DNA of 5,734 nt, taken from Trueperaceae bacterium. Its GTDB lineage: Bacteria; Deinococcota; Deinococci; Deinococcales; Trueperaceae. Location: positions 1 to 5,734 of the forward strand of contig SKWV01000278.1 in NCBI GenBank assembly GCA_007128755.1. Direction: 5' to 3'. The number at the start of each line of letters is the position of its first letter. The first letter of the stretch is position 1. This document shows, piece by piece, positions 1 through 5,442 of this stretch. Below the pieces are notes generated by a model. That model did no database searches, had not been told where the DNA came from, and saw only the letters and a program-made list of their open reading frames with translations. A program made the translations under genes and the position numbers.

Positions 1-648
1 AAGTCGACGCTCGCGAAGATCATCGCGGGCGATCCCACCTACGAGGTGACGGACGGCGACATCCTGGTCGACGGCGAGAGCGTCATCGAGATGGAAGCCG
101 ACGAGCGCGCGCGCGCCGGCCTCTACCTGGCGTTCCAGTACCCGGTCGAGGTCCCGGGCGTGTCGATCGCCAACTTCCTCAGGCTCGCGATCAACGCGCG
201 TCGCGAAGAGGGCGACGAGGTCGGCGTGATGGAGTTCTACGCGAAGCTGCAGCGCGCCGTCAAGGCGCTCGACTGGGACGAGTCGATCATCGAGCGCAAC
301 CTGCACGAGGGCTTCTCGGGCGGTGAGAAGAAGCGCTCGGAGATCCTCCAGCTGCTCGTGCTCGAGCCGCGCTACGCGATCCTCGACGAGACCGACTCCG
401 GGCTCGACGTCGACGCGCTCAAGACCGTCTCCCAGGGCGTCAACGCCGCCCGCGGGCCCGACTTCGGCGCGCTCGTGATCACCCACTACCAGCGCCTGCT
501 CAACTACATCATCCCCGACAAGGTGCACGTCATGTCGGAGGGCGTGATCATCGAGACCGGCCCCAAGGAGCTCGCGATGGAGCTCGACGAGACCGGCTAC
601 GCCCTCATCCGCGAGCGCACCGCCGCGAGCGCCGCCGGGAACGCCTGA
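1..648 (+). CDS. sufC: SufC, Fe-S cluster assembly ATPase (5' end cut by window)
   Basis: ABC-type ATPase subunit of the cytosolic SufBC2D scaffold; its ATP-driven dimerisation opens the SufB-SufD interface for Fe-S cluster assembly. The frame is open from base 1, which begins at the KSTLAKI end of the Walker A loop, so roughly the first 40 residues lie outside the window. In window codon numbering the Q-loop FQYPVEVPGVS has its Gln at codon 46. The ABC signature FSGGEKKR spans about codons 105-112. Walker B AILDETDSGLD has its catalytic Glu at codon 130, and the H-loop His is codon 162 (VITHYQRL). The FQYPVEVPGV and DETDSGLD wording is typical of SufC rather than of transport ABC ATPases. 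All nucleotide-binding motifs that can be seen are intact. A GTG at 46 is internal to the family domain and is not the real start. It is followed by sufB after a 100-bp gap on the same strand. Identification is very secure. Confidence 0.97.
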   Translation, partial: KSTLAKIIAGDPTYEVTDGDILVDGESVIEMEADERARAGLYLAFQYPVEVPGVSIANFLRLAINARREEGDEVGVMEFYAKLQRAVKALDWDESIIERNLHEGFSGGEKKRSEILQLLVLEPRYAILDETDSGLDVDALKTVSQGVNAARGPDFGALVITHYQRLLNYIIPDKVHVMSEGVIIETGPKELAMELDETGYALIRERTAASAAGNA

Positions 649-650
649 TC

Positions 651-670
651 GGCGAGAGGGCCCCTTCGCC
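651..670 (+). other. Small hairpin just after sufC stop
   Basis: A GGCGAG arm (651-656) pairs with TTCGCC (665-670), including one G-T wobble, around an 8-nt loop, starting 2 nt after the sufC stop. No T-run follows, so it is a weak candidate for a terminator. It could instead be an attenuator or an mRNA processing site between sufC and sufB, or chance pairing in GC-rich sequence. I see no convincing promoter in the rest of the 649-748 gap. Confidence 0.25.
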
Positions 671-733
671 GCGCCGCTCGGCCGACCGCGCCGCCCGCCC
701 CCCGGCGCGTCCGCTCGAACACCTCCTTGCTCC

Positions 734-740
734 GAGAGGA
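734..740 (+). promoter_or_regulatory. Ribosome binding site of sufB
   Basis: GAGAGGA lies 8 nt upstream of the ATG at 749. Its spacing decides the start at 749 rather than the second in-frame ATG at 758. Confidence 0.7.
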
Positions 741-748
741 ACGTCACC

Positions 749-2185
749 ATGGCAGACATGACGAGACCGCAGGACCACCCCGACGCCAGCAAGCTCGAGG
801 GGATGCAGCACACCAAGCAGTACGACTTCGCCATCCCCGAGCAGTACGCGTTCAAGTCCGAGAAGGGCCTCTCCAAGCGCGTCATCGAGAAGCTCAGCTA
901 CTACAAGGAAGAGCCGGAGTGGATGCTCAAGTTCCGCCTCCGCGCCCTCGAGATCGCCGAGAAGAAGGGCCGACCCAAGTGGGGTCCCGACCTCTCGCAC
1001 CTGAACTTCGACGAGATCTACTTCTACATCCGTCCGCAGGACCGCAAGGGGACCAACTCGTGGGACGACGTCCCCGAGGAGGTGCGTGAGACGTACAAGC
1101 GCCTCGGCATCCCCGAGGCCGAGCAGAAGATGCTCGCCGGCGTCGGCGCCCAGTACGAGAGCGAGATGGTCTACCACAACCTCAAGGAGGAGTGGGAGAA
1201 GCGCGGCGTCATCTTCCTCGACGTCGAGACCGGCATGAAGGAGCACCCCGAGCTCTTCAGGGAGCACTTCGCCACGGTGATCCCGCCCGAGGACAACTAC
1301 TTCGCGGCGATCAACAGCGCCGTGTGGTCGGGCGGCTCGTTCGTCTACGTCCCCGAGGGCGTCGAGGTCGACGTCCCCCTGCAGGCGTACTTCCTGATCA
1401 ACGCCCAGTCGATGGGGCAGTTCGAGCGCACGCTCATCATCGGCGAACCCGGCAGCAAGTTCCACTACATCGAGGGCTGCACGGCGCCGACGTACAACAG
1501 CGACTCCTTCCACTCCGGCGTGATCGAGATCATCGTCAAGGACAACGCCAACGTGCGCTACTCCACGATCCAGAACTGGTCGCACAACGTCTACAACCTC
1601 GTGACGCAGCGCGCCATCGTGCACGCCGGCGCCTCCATGGGCTGGCTCGACGGCAACCTCGGCTCCAAGACGACCATGAAGTACCCCAGCTGCTACCTGG
1701 TCGGTGAGCGCGCCCACGGCGAGGTCCTCTCGATCGCCTTCGCGACCGACGGCCAGCACCAGGACGCCGGCGCCAAGATGATCCACGCCGCGCCGCACAC
1801 CACCAGCAGCGTGGTCTCGAAGTCGATCTCGAAGGGCACCGGGCGGTCGTCGTACCGGGGCCTGGTGCAGATCCACGAGGGCGCGACCGGCGCTCGCTCC
1901 AACGTCGAGTGCGACGCGCTGCTGCTCGACGAGCACGCCAAGACCGACACCTACCCCTACATCGAGATCAACGAGAAGACCGCCCACGTCGGGCACGAGG
2001 CGACCGTCTCGAAGCTCAACGACGAGCAGATCTTCTACCTGATGTCGCGCGGCCTCGGCGAGGCCGAAGCGATGGCGCTCATCGTGCGCGGCTTCCTCGA
2101 CCCGATCGCCAAGGAGTTGCCGCTCGAGTACGCGGTCGAGCTCAACCGGCTGATCGAGCTCGAGATGGAAGGGAGCGTCGGCTGA
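749..2185 (+). CDS. sufB: SufB, Fe-S cluster scaffold protein
   Basis: Core scaffold of the SufBC2D complex, on which sulfur from the cysteine desulfurase and iron are combined into a nascent Fe-S cluster in the cytosol. The product is 478 aa, normal for actinobacterial SufB and slightly shorter than the E. coli protein (495 aa). Family landmarks are the N-terminal EPEWMLKFRLRALE helix (near residue 50), VWSGGSFVYVPEGV, QNWSHNVYNLVT, GQHQDAGAKMIH and the C-terminal FYLMSRGL and ELNRLIELEMEG. Cys244 in EGCTAP matches the E. coli sulfur-accepting Cys254. Cys388 in VECDALLL and His416-Glu417 in GHEATVSK match E. coli Cys405, His433 and Glu434, with identical spacing, so the proposed cluster-binding residues are all present. 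The ATG at 749 is backed by GAGAGGA 8 nt upstream. The stop is followed directly by the sufD GTG. No inteins or frameshifts are seen. Confidence 0.98.
   Translation: MADMTRPQDHPDASKLEGMQHTKQYDFAIPEQYAFKSEKGLSKRVIEKLSYYKEEPEWMLKFRLRALEIAEKKGRPKWGPDLSHLNFDEIYFYIRPQDRKGTNSWDDVPEEVRETYKRLGIPEAEQKMLAGVGAQYESEMVYHNLKEEWEKRGVIFLDVETGMKEHPELFREHFATVIPPEDNYFAAINSAVWSGGSFVYVPEGVEVDVPLQAYFLINAQSMGQFERTLIIGEPGSKFHYIEGCTAPTYNSDSFHSGVIEIIVKDNANVRYSTIQNWSHNVYNLVTQRAIVHAGASMGWLDGNLGSKTTMKYPSCYLVGERAHGEVLSIAFATDGQHQDAGAKMIHAAPHTTSSVVSKSISKGTGRSSYRGLVQIHEGATGARSNVECDALLLDEHAKTDTYPYIEINEKTAHVGHEATVSKLNDEQIFYLMSRGLGEAEAMALIVRGFLDPIAKELPLEYAVELNRLIELEMEGSVG
2167..2175 (+). promoter_or_regulatory. Ribosome binding site of sufD inside sufB
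   Basis: GGAAGGGAG, within the last codons of sufB, lies 10 nt upstream of the GTG at 2186. It supports that GTG as the sufD start and coupling of sufD translation to sufB. Confidence 0.65.
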
Positions 2186-3508
2186 GTGGCGACGCTCGTC
2201 GACAACACCGCGCTCGGCGCTGACGCGCTCGAGGCGCTGATCACCCGGCTCGGCGATCCGGCATGGCTCGCCGAGGAGCGCCGCGCCGCCCTGCGCACGT
2301 ACGACGCGACGCCCTTCCCGACGGCGCGTGACGAGCTCTGGCGCTACACGCAGTTGGAGCGCTTCGCCATCGACGCCCTCGACCTCGTCGAGCGCCCCGT
2401 CGACGCCACCGTGCCCGAGCGCATCAGCATGCGCATCACGGACTCCGACGCCGAGGGCGTGATGGTGCTCAAGGGCGGCGACGTCGTACACGCCGACAAG
2501 CGCATCACCGAGGCGGGGGTCGTGTTCACCGACCTGCGCACGGCCGTGCGCGAGCACGAGGACCTGGTGCGCAAGCACCTCTACGGCGTCGTGAGCGCCG
2601 GCCACGGCAAGTACGCCGCGCTCAACGCCGCCTTCTGGGCGAACGGCACCTTCCTGTACGTGCCCAAGGACGTCGAGGTCGAGCTGCCGCTGGGCGCCTT
2701 CACGACCGGCGATCGCGGCGGGCTCTCCAACGGCCGCACGCTCATCGTGGTCGAGCGCAACGCCAAGGTCACCTTCCTGGACGAGTACACGAGCGAGCCG
2801 TTCGACGACCGGCTCGTGAACACGGGCGCCACGGAGATCGTGCTCGGCGACGGCGCCAAGCTGCGCTACGTCTCGCTCCAGAACTGGAGCCGCAACGTCG
2901 TCCAGCTCAACACCATCCGGGCCCACATCGGCCGCGACGCCCGGCTCGAGTCGCTCACCGTCTCGCTCGGCGGCGACGCCGCCCGCGCTCAGGTCGAGGT
3001 CCGCATGGACGGCCCCGGCTCCGAGTCCGAGATGCTCGGCCTCTACTTCGCCGACGAGGGGCAGCACTACAACCAGTACACGGTCCAGCACCACGCCGCC
3101 GATCACGCGCTCTCGGACCTGCTCTTCAAGGGGGCGCTGCGCGACGCCTCGTCGGCCGTCTATTCGGGCGTGATCATCGTCGACCCGAAGGCGCAGAAGA
3201 CCGACGCCTACCAGACGAACCGCAACCTGTTGCTCGACAGCGAGTCGAACGCCGTCTCCATCCCGCAGCTCGAGATCAAGGCGAACGACGTCAAGTGCTC
3301 CCACGGCTCCACGACCGGCCCGGTGCCGGAGGATCAGCGCTTCTACCTCATGTCGCGCGGCCTGCCGCCCGAGGTCGCGGAGCACGTGCTCGTCACCGGC
3401 TTCCTCTACGAGGTCATGAGCCGGGTCACGCTGCCCAAGGTGGCCGAGTACGTCGAGCGCGTCGTGCAGGCGAAGCTCGGCGTGCCGGGCGTGCGCGAGA
3501 AGCTGTGA
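2186..3508 (+). CDS. sufD: SufD, Fe-S cluster assembly protein
   Basis: Structural paralogue of SufB that pairs with it through the beta-helix core and binds a SufC subunit in the SufBC2D scaffold; it is linked to iron entry. The product is 440 aa, a normal length. A helical N-terminal region (about residues 1-120, including TPFPTARDELWRYTQLERF, the usual SufD entry motif) precedes the beta-helix domain. Landmarks include FWANGTFLYVPKDVEVELPLG, LQNWSRNVVQLNT, YFADEGQHYNQYTVQHHA and the C-terminal DQRFYLMSRGL. Cys371 and His373 in DVKCSHGST correspond to E. coli SufD Cys358 and His360, the latter reported as needed for cluster assembly. The start is a GTG directly after the sufB TGA (no intervening base), with GGAAGGGAG upstream. 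The stop TGA overlaps the GTG of the Rieske gene. Secure call. Confidence 0.97.
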   Translation: MATLVDNTALGADALEALITRLGDPAWLAEERRAALRTYDATPFPTARDELWRYTQLERFAIDALDLVERPVDATVPERISMRITDSDAEGVMVLKGGDVVHADKRITEAGVVFTDLRTAVREHEDLVRKHLYGVVSAGHGKYAALNAAFWANGTFLYVPKDVEVELPLGAFTTGDRGGLSNGRTLIVVERNAKVTFLDEYTSEPFDDRLVNTGATEIVLGDGAKLRYVSLQNWSRNVVQLNTIRAHIGRDARLESLTVSLGGDAARAQVEVRMDGPGSESEMLGLYFADEGQHYNQYTVQHHAADHALSDLLFKGALRDASSAVYSGVIIVDPKAQKTDAYQTNRNLLLDSESNAVSIPQLEIKANDVKCSHGSTTGPVPEDQRFYLMSRGLPPEVAEHVLVTGFLYEVMSRVTLPKVAEYVERVVQAKLGVPGVREKL

Positions 3509-3819
3509 GCGCGACCGTGCGCGAGCGCGTCGGCGCCGCGTCGGCGTTCGCCGACGAGAGCCTCACCGCGCTCGAGGTGGCGGGTCGGGAGATCGTGCTG
3601 GTGCGGCATCAGGGGCGGTTCTACGCCGTGCCCGACATGTGCACCCACGCGCGTTTCCCGCTCCACGACGGCTCGCTCGACGACGGCAAGCTGGTGTGCT
3701 GTCACCACGGCGCGCGCTTCGATCTCGAGACCGGGCGAGCGACGCTGCCGGCGATCAAGCCGCTGGCGCGCTACGAGGTCGAGGTCGAGGGCGACGACGT
3801 GTACGTGACGCTGACGTAG
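3505..3819 (+). CDS. SUF-associated Rieske [2Fe-2S] ferredoxin
   Basis: Small soluble Rieske-type ferredoxin of 104 aa, like the 'non-heme iron oxygenase ferredoxin subunit' proteins that often sit beside sufD in actinobacteria. The cluster-binding motif is complete: Cys46-Thr-His48, 16 residues, then Cys65-Cys-His-His68, followed by GARFDLETG, the standard Rieske fold closing segment. The expected ligands are Cys46, His48, Cys65 and His68. The usual Pro after the second-box Cys is replaced by Cys66, giving an extra nearby thiol. The chosen GTG start at 3505 overlaps the sufD stop as GTGA, which suggests translational coupling. An in-frame GTG at 3517 is an alternative, and the frame open further upstream is only a shadow of sufD. 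There is no oxygenase partner nearby, so a role in electron supply to, or repair by, the SUF machinery is inferred from position. No signal peptide or membrane segment is seen, so it is probably cytosolic. Confidence 0.9.
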   Translation: MSATVRERVGAASAFADESLTALEVAGREIVLVRHQGRFYAVPDMCTHARFPLHDGSLDDGKLVCCHHGARFDLETGRATLPAIKPLARYEVEVEGDDVYVTLT

Positions 3820-3824
3820 CCCTG

Positions 3825-3844
3825 GACCGGGTGCCGTCCCGGTC
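3825..3844 (+). terminator. Probable terminator hairpin after the suf operon
   Basis: GACCGGG (3825-3831) and CCCGGTC (3838-3844) form a perfect 7-bp stem with a 6-nt loop (TGCCGT), 5 nt after the Rieske stop. There is no proper T-run, only scattered Ts, as is common for terminators in high-GC actinobacteria. The position between convergent genes supports a terminator role. Confidence 0.6.
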
Positions 3845-3860
3845 GTCCGGTTCCGACGAC
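3842..3860 (+). other. Second hairpin overlapping the terminator
   Basis: GTCGTC (3842-3847) pairs perfectly with GACGAC (3855-3860) around a 7-nt loop. It shares bases 3842-3844 with the right arm of the hairpin at 3825-3844, so the two stems cannot both be complete. It may be a back-up terminator, may serve transcripts arriving on the minus strand, or may be chance. Confidence 0.3.
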
Positions 3861-3872
3861 GGCGTGCGGGCG

Positions 3873-3962
3873 CTACCGTGCGCGGCCGAGGGCGATCTCG
3901 ACGCGCACGCCCGCGCGCTCGTAGGCGGCGCGCGCCCGTTCGTCGCGCGTCGCCAGCGCCAT
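3873..3962 (-). pseudogene. Probable remnant of a PIN-domain (VapC-type) toxin C-terminus
   Basis: A minus-strand frame of 29 codons runs from an ATG at 3962 to a TAG at 3875-3873, starting 8 nt after the ispF stop. Almost every third codon base is G or C, as in real genes here. The translation holds GMALATRDERA followed by YERAGVRVEI. This resembles the end of VapC-family PIN toxins, where a Gly-rich turn leads to (L/A)-T-R-D/N, the last acidic active-site residue, and then a final strand of the form (Y)xxxGVxVxx. The frame stays open through GHG just before the ATG, extending the resemblance, but then runs into ispF in another frame. The rest of the PIN domain (about 100 residues) and any antitoxin are absent, so this is best read as a decayed 3' fragment. 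Alternatives are a real small protein coupled to ispF, since AGGG overlapping the ispF stop could serve as a ribosome site, or chance coding-like sequence. The call rests on remembered family patterns. Confidence 0.4.
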
Positions 3963-3970
3963 GCCGTGCC

Positions 3971-4453
3971 CTAGGCCCCGGCGCGCTCCACCAGCAGCAT
4001 CACCGACGCCTGCACGTGATCGGACGCGAGCCCCTCGCTCGTCTTGAAGGTCACGCCGACGCGTTCGGGCGGCAGGTCGAGGATGCGCGCCAGCGAGGCC
4101 GTCATCGCCGCGCGGTGCGGCGACAGCTTCGGCTCGTCCAGCACGATCACGACGGCCACGTTCACCAGGGTCGGGATCCCGGCCTCTGCGAGCATCGCGC
4201 GCACGCGCTCGACGATGAAGCTCGAGTCGTAGTCGAGCCAGAGCGGGTCGTCGTCGGGGAAGTGCTCGCCGATGTCGCCGAGGGAGGCCGTGGCGAGCAG
4301 CGCGTCGGAGAGCGCGTGGAGGACGACGTCACCGTCGGAGTGGGCGGCCGCGCCGCGTGGCGCGTCGAGCGTGACGCCCGCGAGGACGAGCCGGCGTCCG
4401 GGCACCAGCCGGTGCGAATCGAGGCCGTGGCCGACGAGCAGCGAGGGAGGCAT
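3971..4453 (-). CDS. ispF: IspF, 2-C-methyl-D-erythritol 2,4-cyclodiphosphate synthase
   Basis: Cytosolic MEP-pathway enzyme that cyclises CDP-methylerythritol 2-phosphate to MEcPP and releases CMP, on the way to isoprenoid precursors. The product is 160 aa, the usual length. Metal ligands are visible: Asp12 and His14 in GHGLDSH and His46 in AHSDGDVVLHAL, matching E. coli Asp8, His10 and His42. His38-Ser39, SLGDIGEHFPDDDP (about residues 57-70), the DEPKLSPH segment and Thr138-Ser-Glu140 (E. coli TTE, Glu135) are also present. The C-terminus is odd: the conserved GFTGRGEGI loop after Glu135 is replaced by a shorter ASDHVQAS run, about five residues less, and E. coli Phe7 is Leu11. The ATG at 4453 gives the usual family N-terminus; upstream extension would add only low-complexity residues. 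It has a probable leaderless promoter. No ispD is adjacent. It is divergent from the EamA transporter and convergent with the suf operon. Confidence 0.95.
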   Translation of the reverse strand: MPPSLLVGHGLDSHRLVPGRRLVLAGVTLDAPRGAAAHSDGDVVLHALSDALLATASLGDIGEHFPDDDPLWLDYDSSFIVERVRAMLAEAGIPTLVNVAVVIVLDEPKLSPHRAAMTASLARILDLPPERVGVTFKTSEGLASDHVQASVMLLVERAGA

Positions 4454-4459
4454 GGGCCG

Positions 4460-4465
4460 ATCATA
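4460..4465 (-). promoter_or_regulatory. Probable -10 box of a leaderless ispF promoter
   Basis: On the minus strand TATGAT (4465 to 4460) ends 6 nt before the ispF ATG at 4453, which would put transcription start at or next to the A of ATG. There is no ribosome-binding sequence just upstream of the ATG, as expected for a leaderless mRNA. No good -35 box is seen at the usual distance. The box stands out as an AT-rich island in very GC-rich sequence. Confidence 0.5.
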
Positions 4466-4472
4466 CGGAGCG

Positions 4473-4501
4473 CGAGCGCCCGCCGCGCCGCCGGGCGCTC
4501 G
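4473..4501. repeat. Perfect 10-bp inverted repeat between ispF and the transporter
   Basis: CGAGCGCCCG (4473-4482) and CGGGCGCTCG (4492-4501) are perfect inverted copies separated by 9 bp (CCGCGCCGC). The arm centres lie 19 bp apart, about two helical turns, as for a dimeric DNA-binding protein. The repeat covers where the ispF -35 region would lie and is about 50 bp upstream of the transporter start. It could be an operator serving one or both divergent genes, or an RNA hairpin in a transporter leader. Confidence 0.45.
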
Positions 4502-4538
4502 TCGGCCGGACGCGCCTTGCCACGGATCGGCGGGGTGT

Positions 4539-4543
4539 GGGAG
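4539..4543 (+). promoter_or_regulatory. Ribosome binding site of the EamA transporter
   Basis: GGGAG lies 8 nt upstream of the GTG at 4552. This favours that GTG over the in-frame GTG at 4537, which partly overlaps the motif and has no comparable site of its own. Confidence 0.6.
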
Positions 4544-4551
4544 CATCATCC

Positions 4552-5412
4552 GTGACGTATCGGGCCGGGGTCCTCACGCTGATCGCCATCACGATGGTGT
4601 GGGGGACCACGTTCGTGGTCGTGAAGGACGCGCTCGACACGATCAGCGTGCCGCTGCTGCTGGCGTTGCGCTTCTCGCTGGCCGCGGCGTGCTTCGCCTG
4701 GGTCCGGCTCGACCGGCGGGCGATCGTCCCGGCGATCGGGCTCGGCCTCCTCGCCTTCGCCGGGTTCGCCACGCAGACGATCGGACTCTCGCTGACGACG
4801 GCGTCGAACGTCGCGTTCATCACCGGCGTGTCCGTGGTGCTGGTGCCGGCCGTGGGCGCGATCTGGTTCCGCGACCGGGTGCCGGGCCGGGTCGTGATCG
4901 CCAGCGTCGTCGCGCTCGCGGGGCTCGCGCTGCTCACCGGGGGAGGCGCCGGGGTCAACGCCGGCGACGTCTGGACCCTCGCCACCGCCCTCGCCTACGC
5001 CCTCTACATCGTCTACCTGGGCCGGGTCGCGAGGCGCGCATCGGTCATGAGCCTCGCGGGGTTGCAGCACCTCCCGATGGCGGCGCTCGCGTGGATCTGG
5101 GCCGCGCCCGACGTGCCGACCCTCGCGACGGTGCCGCCCGCGACCTTCCTGGCGATCGCGTACCTCGCGGTGGTCGCGACGGCCGTCGTCGCCGTGGCGC
5201 AGACGTACGCGCAGCGGGTCGTGAGCGCCCCGGTCGCCGCGATCATCTTCGTGCTCGAGCCGGTGTTCGCGGCGATCCTCGCGGCCGTGGTGCTCGGCGA
5301 GGTGCTCGGCCCGTTCGGCTGGCTCGGCGGCGTGCTGGTGGTGCTGGCGATGCTGATCGGCGAGGCGCGGGTGTCGCGGACGTGGCGGCGACCGCGGCGG
5401 GGGGTCGTGTGA
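4552..5412 (+). CDS. EamA/DMT-superfamily transporter
   Basis: Integral membrane protein of 286 aa of the drug/metabolite transporter superfamily (EamA, formerly DUF6), which usually export or take up small metabolites such as amino acids, but the substrate cannot be read from the sequence. About ten hydrophobic segments are visible, near residues 5-24, 32-51, 58-78, 87-105, 113-130, 139-157, 168-184, 198-217, 227-247 and 254-271. They form the two five-helix EamA repeats. Typical repeat motifs are MVWGTTFVVVK near the N-terminus, SNVAFITGVSVVLVPAVGAIWFRDR closing repeat 1, and its counterpart APVAAIIFVLEPVFAAILAAVVLGE in repeat 2. The tail is short and Arg-rich (RTWRRPRRG), as expected for a cytoplasmic end. 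The start is chosen from the GGGAG site 8 nt upstream; GTG at 4537 would add five residues. It is divergent from ispF and convergent with acs. Confidence 0.9.
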   Translation: MTYRAGVLTLIAITMVWGTTFVVVKDALDTISVPLLLALRFSLAAACFAWVRLDRRAIVPAIGLGLLAFAGFATQTIGLSLTTASNVAFITGVSVVLVPAVGAIWFRDRVPGRVVIASVVALAGLALLTGGGAGVNAGDVWTLATALAYALYIVYLGRVARRASVMSLAGLQHLPMAALAWIWAAPDVPTLATVPPATFLAIAYLAVVATAVVAVAQTYAQRVVSAPVAAIIFVLEPVFAAILAAVVLGEVLGPFGWLGGVLVVLAMLIGEARVSRTWRRPRRGVV

Positions 5413-5428
5413 GCCGGCGCGCGCTGGC
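5413..5428 (+). terminator. Possible terminator hairpin after the transporter gene
   Basis: GCCGGC (5413-5418) pairs with GCTGGC (5423-5428), with one G-T wobble and a GCGC loop, immediately after the transporter stop and within the 30-bp convergent gap to acs. There is no T-run. It could stop the plus-strand transcript, but chance is possible in such GC-rich sequence. Confidence 0.3.
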
Positions 5429-5442
5429 CGCGTCCCAGCCTG

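Noticed and set aside
605..3385. Very long open frame (926 codons) on the minus strand opposite sufB and sufD
   Set aside because: It is a GC-rich antisense shadow: the translation is dominated by Arg, Val, Leu, Glu, Asp and Ala, shows no recognisable domain, and overlaps two certain genes on the other strand. The lack of stops follows from the strong G/C bias at third codon positions.
3295..3504. N-terminal extension of the Rieske protein into sufD
   Set aside because: The 70 extra codons are an out-of-frame reading of conserved sufD sequence, and the GTG at 3505 overlapping the sufD stop gives the normal family length.
4517..4522. TTGCCA as a -35 box for the transporter
   Set aside because: No -10-like hexamer lies at a 16-19 bp spacing; the sequence there is GC-rich and overlaps the ribosome site.
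4456..4531. Widely spaced inverted copies GCCGATC (4456-4462) and GATCGGC (4525-4531) in the divergent region
   Set aside because: Only 7 bp long, not concentric with the perfect 10-bp repeat between them, and built from words common in this genome's coding sequence; probably chance.
3878..4555. Plus-strand frame of 225 codons opposite ispF
   Set aside because: It is antisense to a certain gene, with biased composition and no motif.
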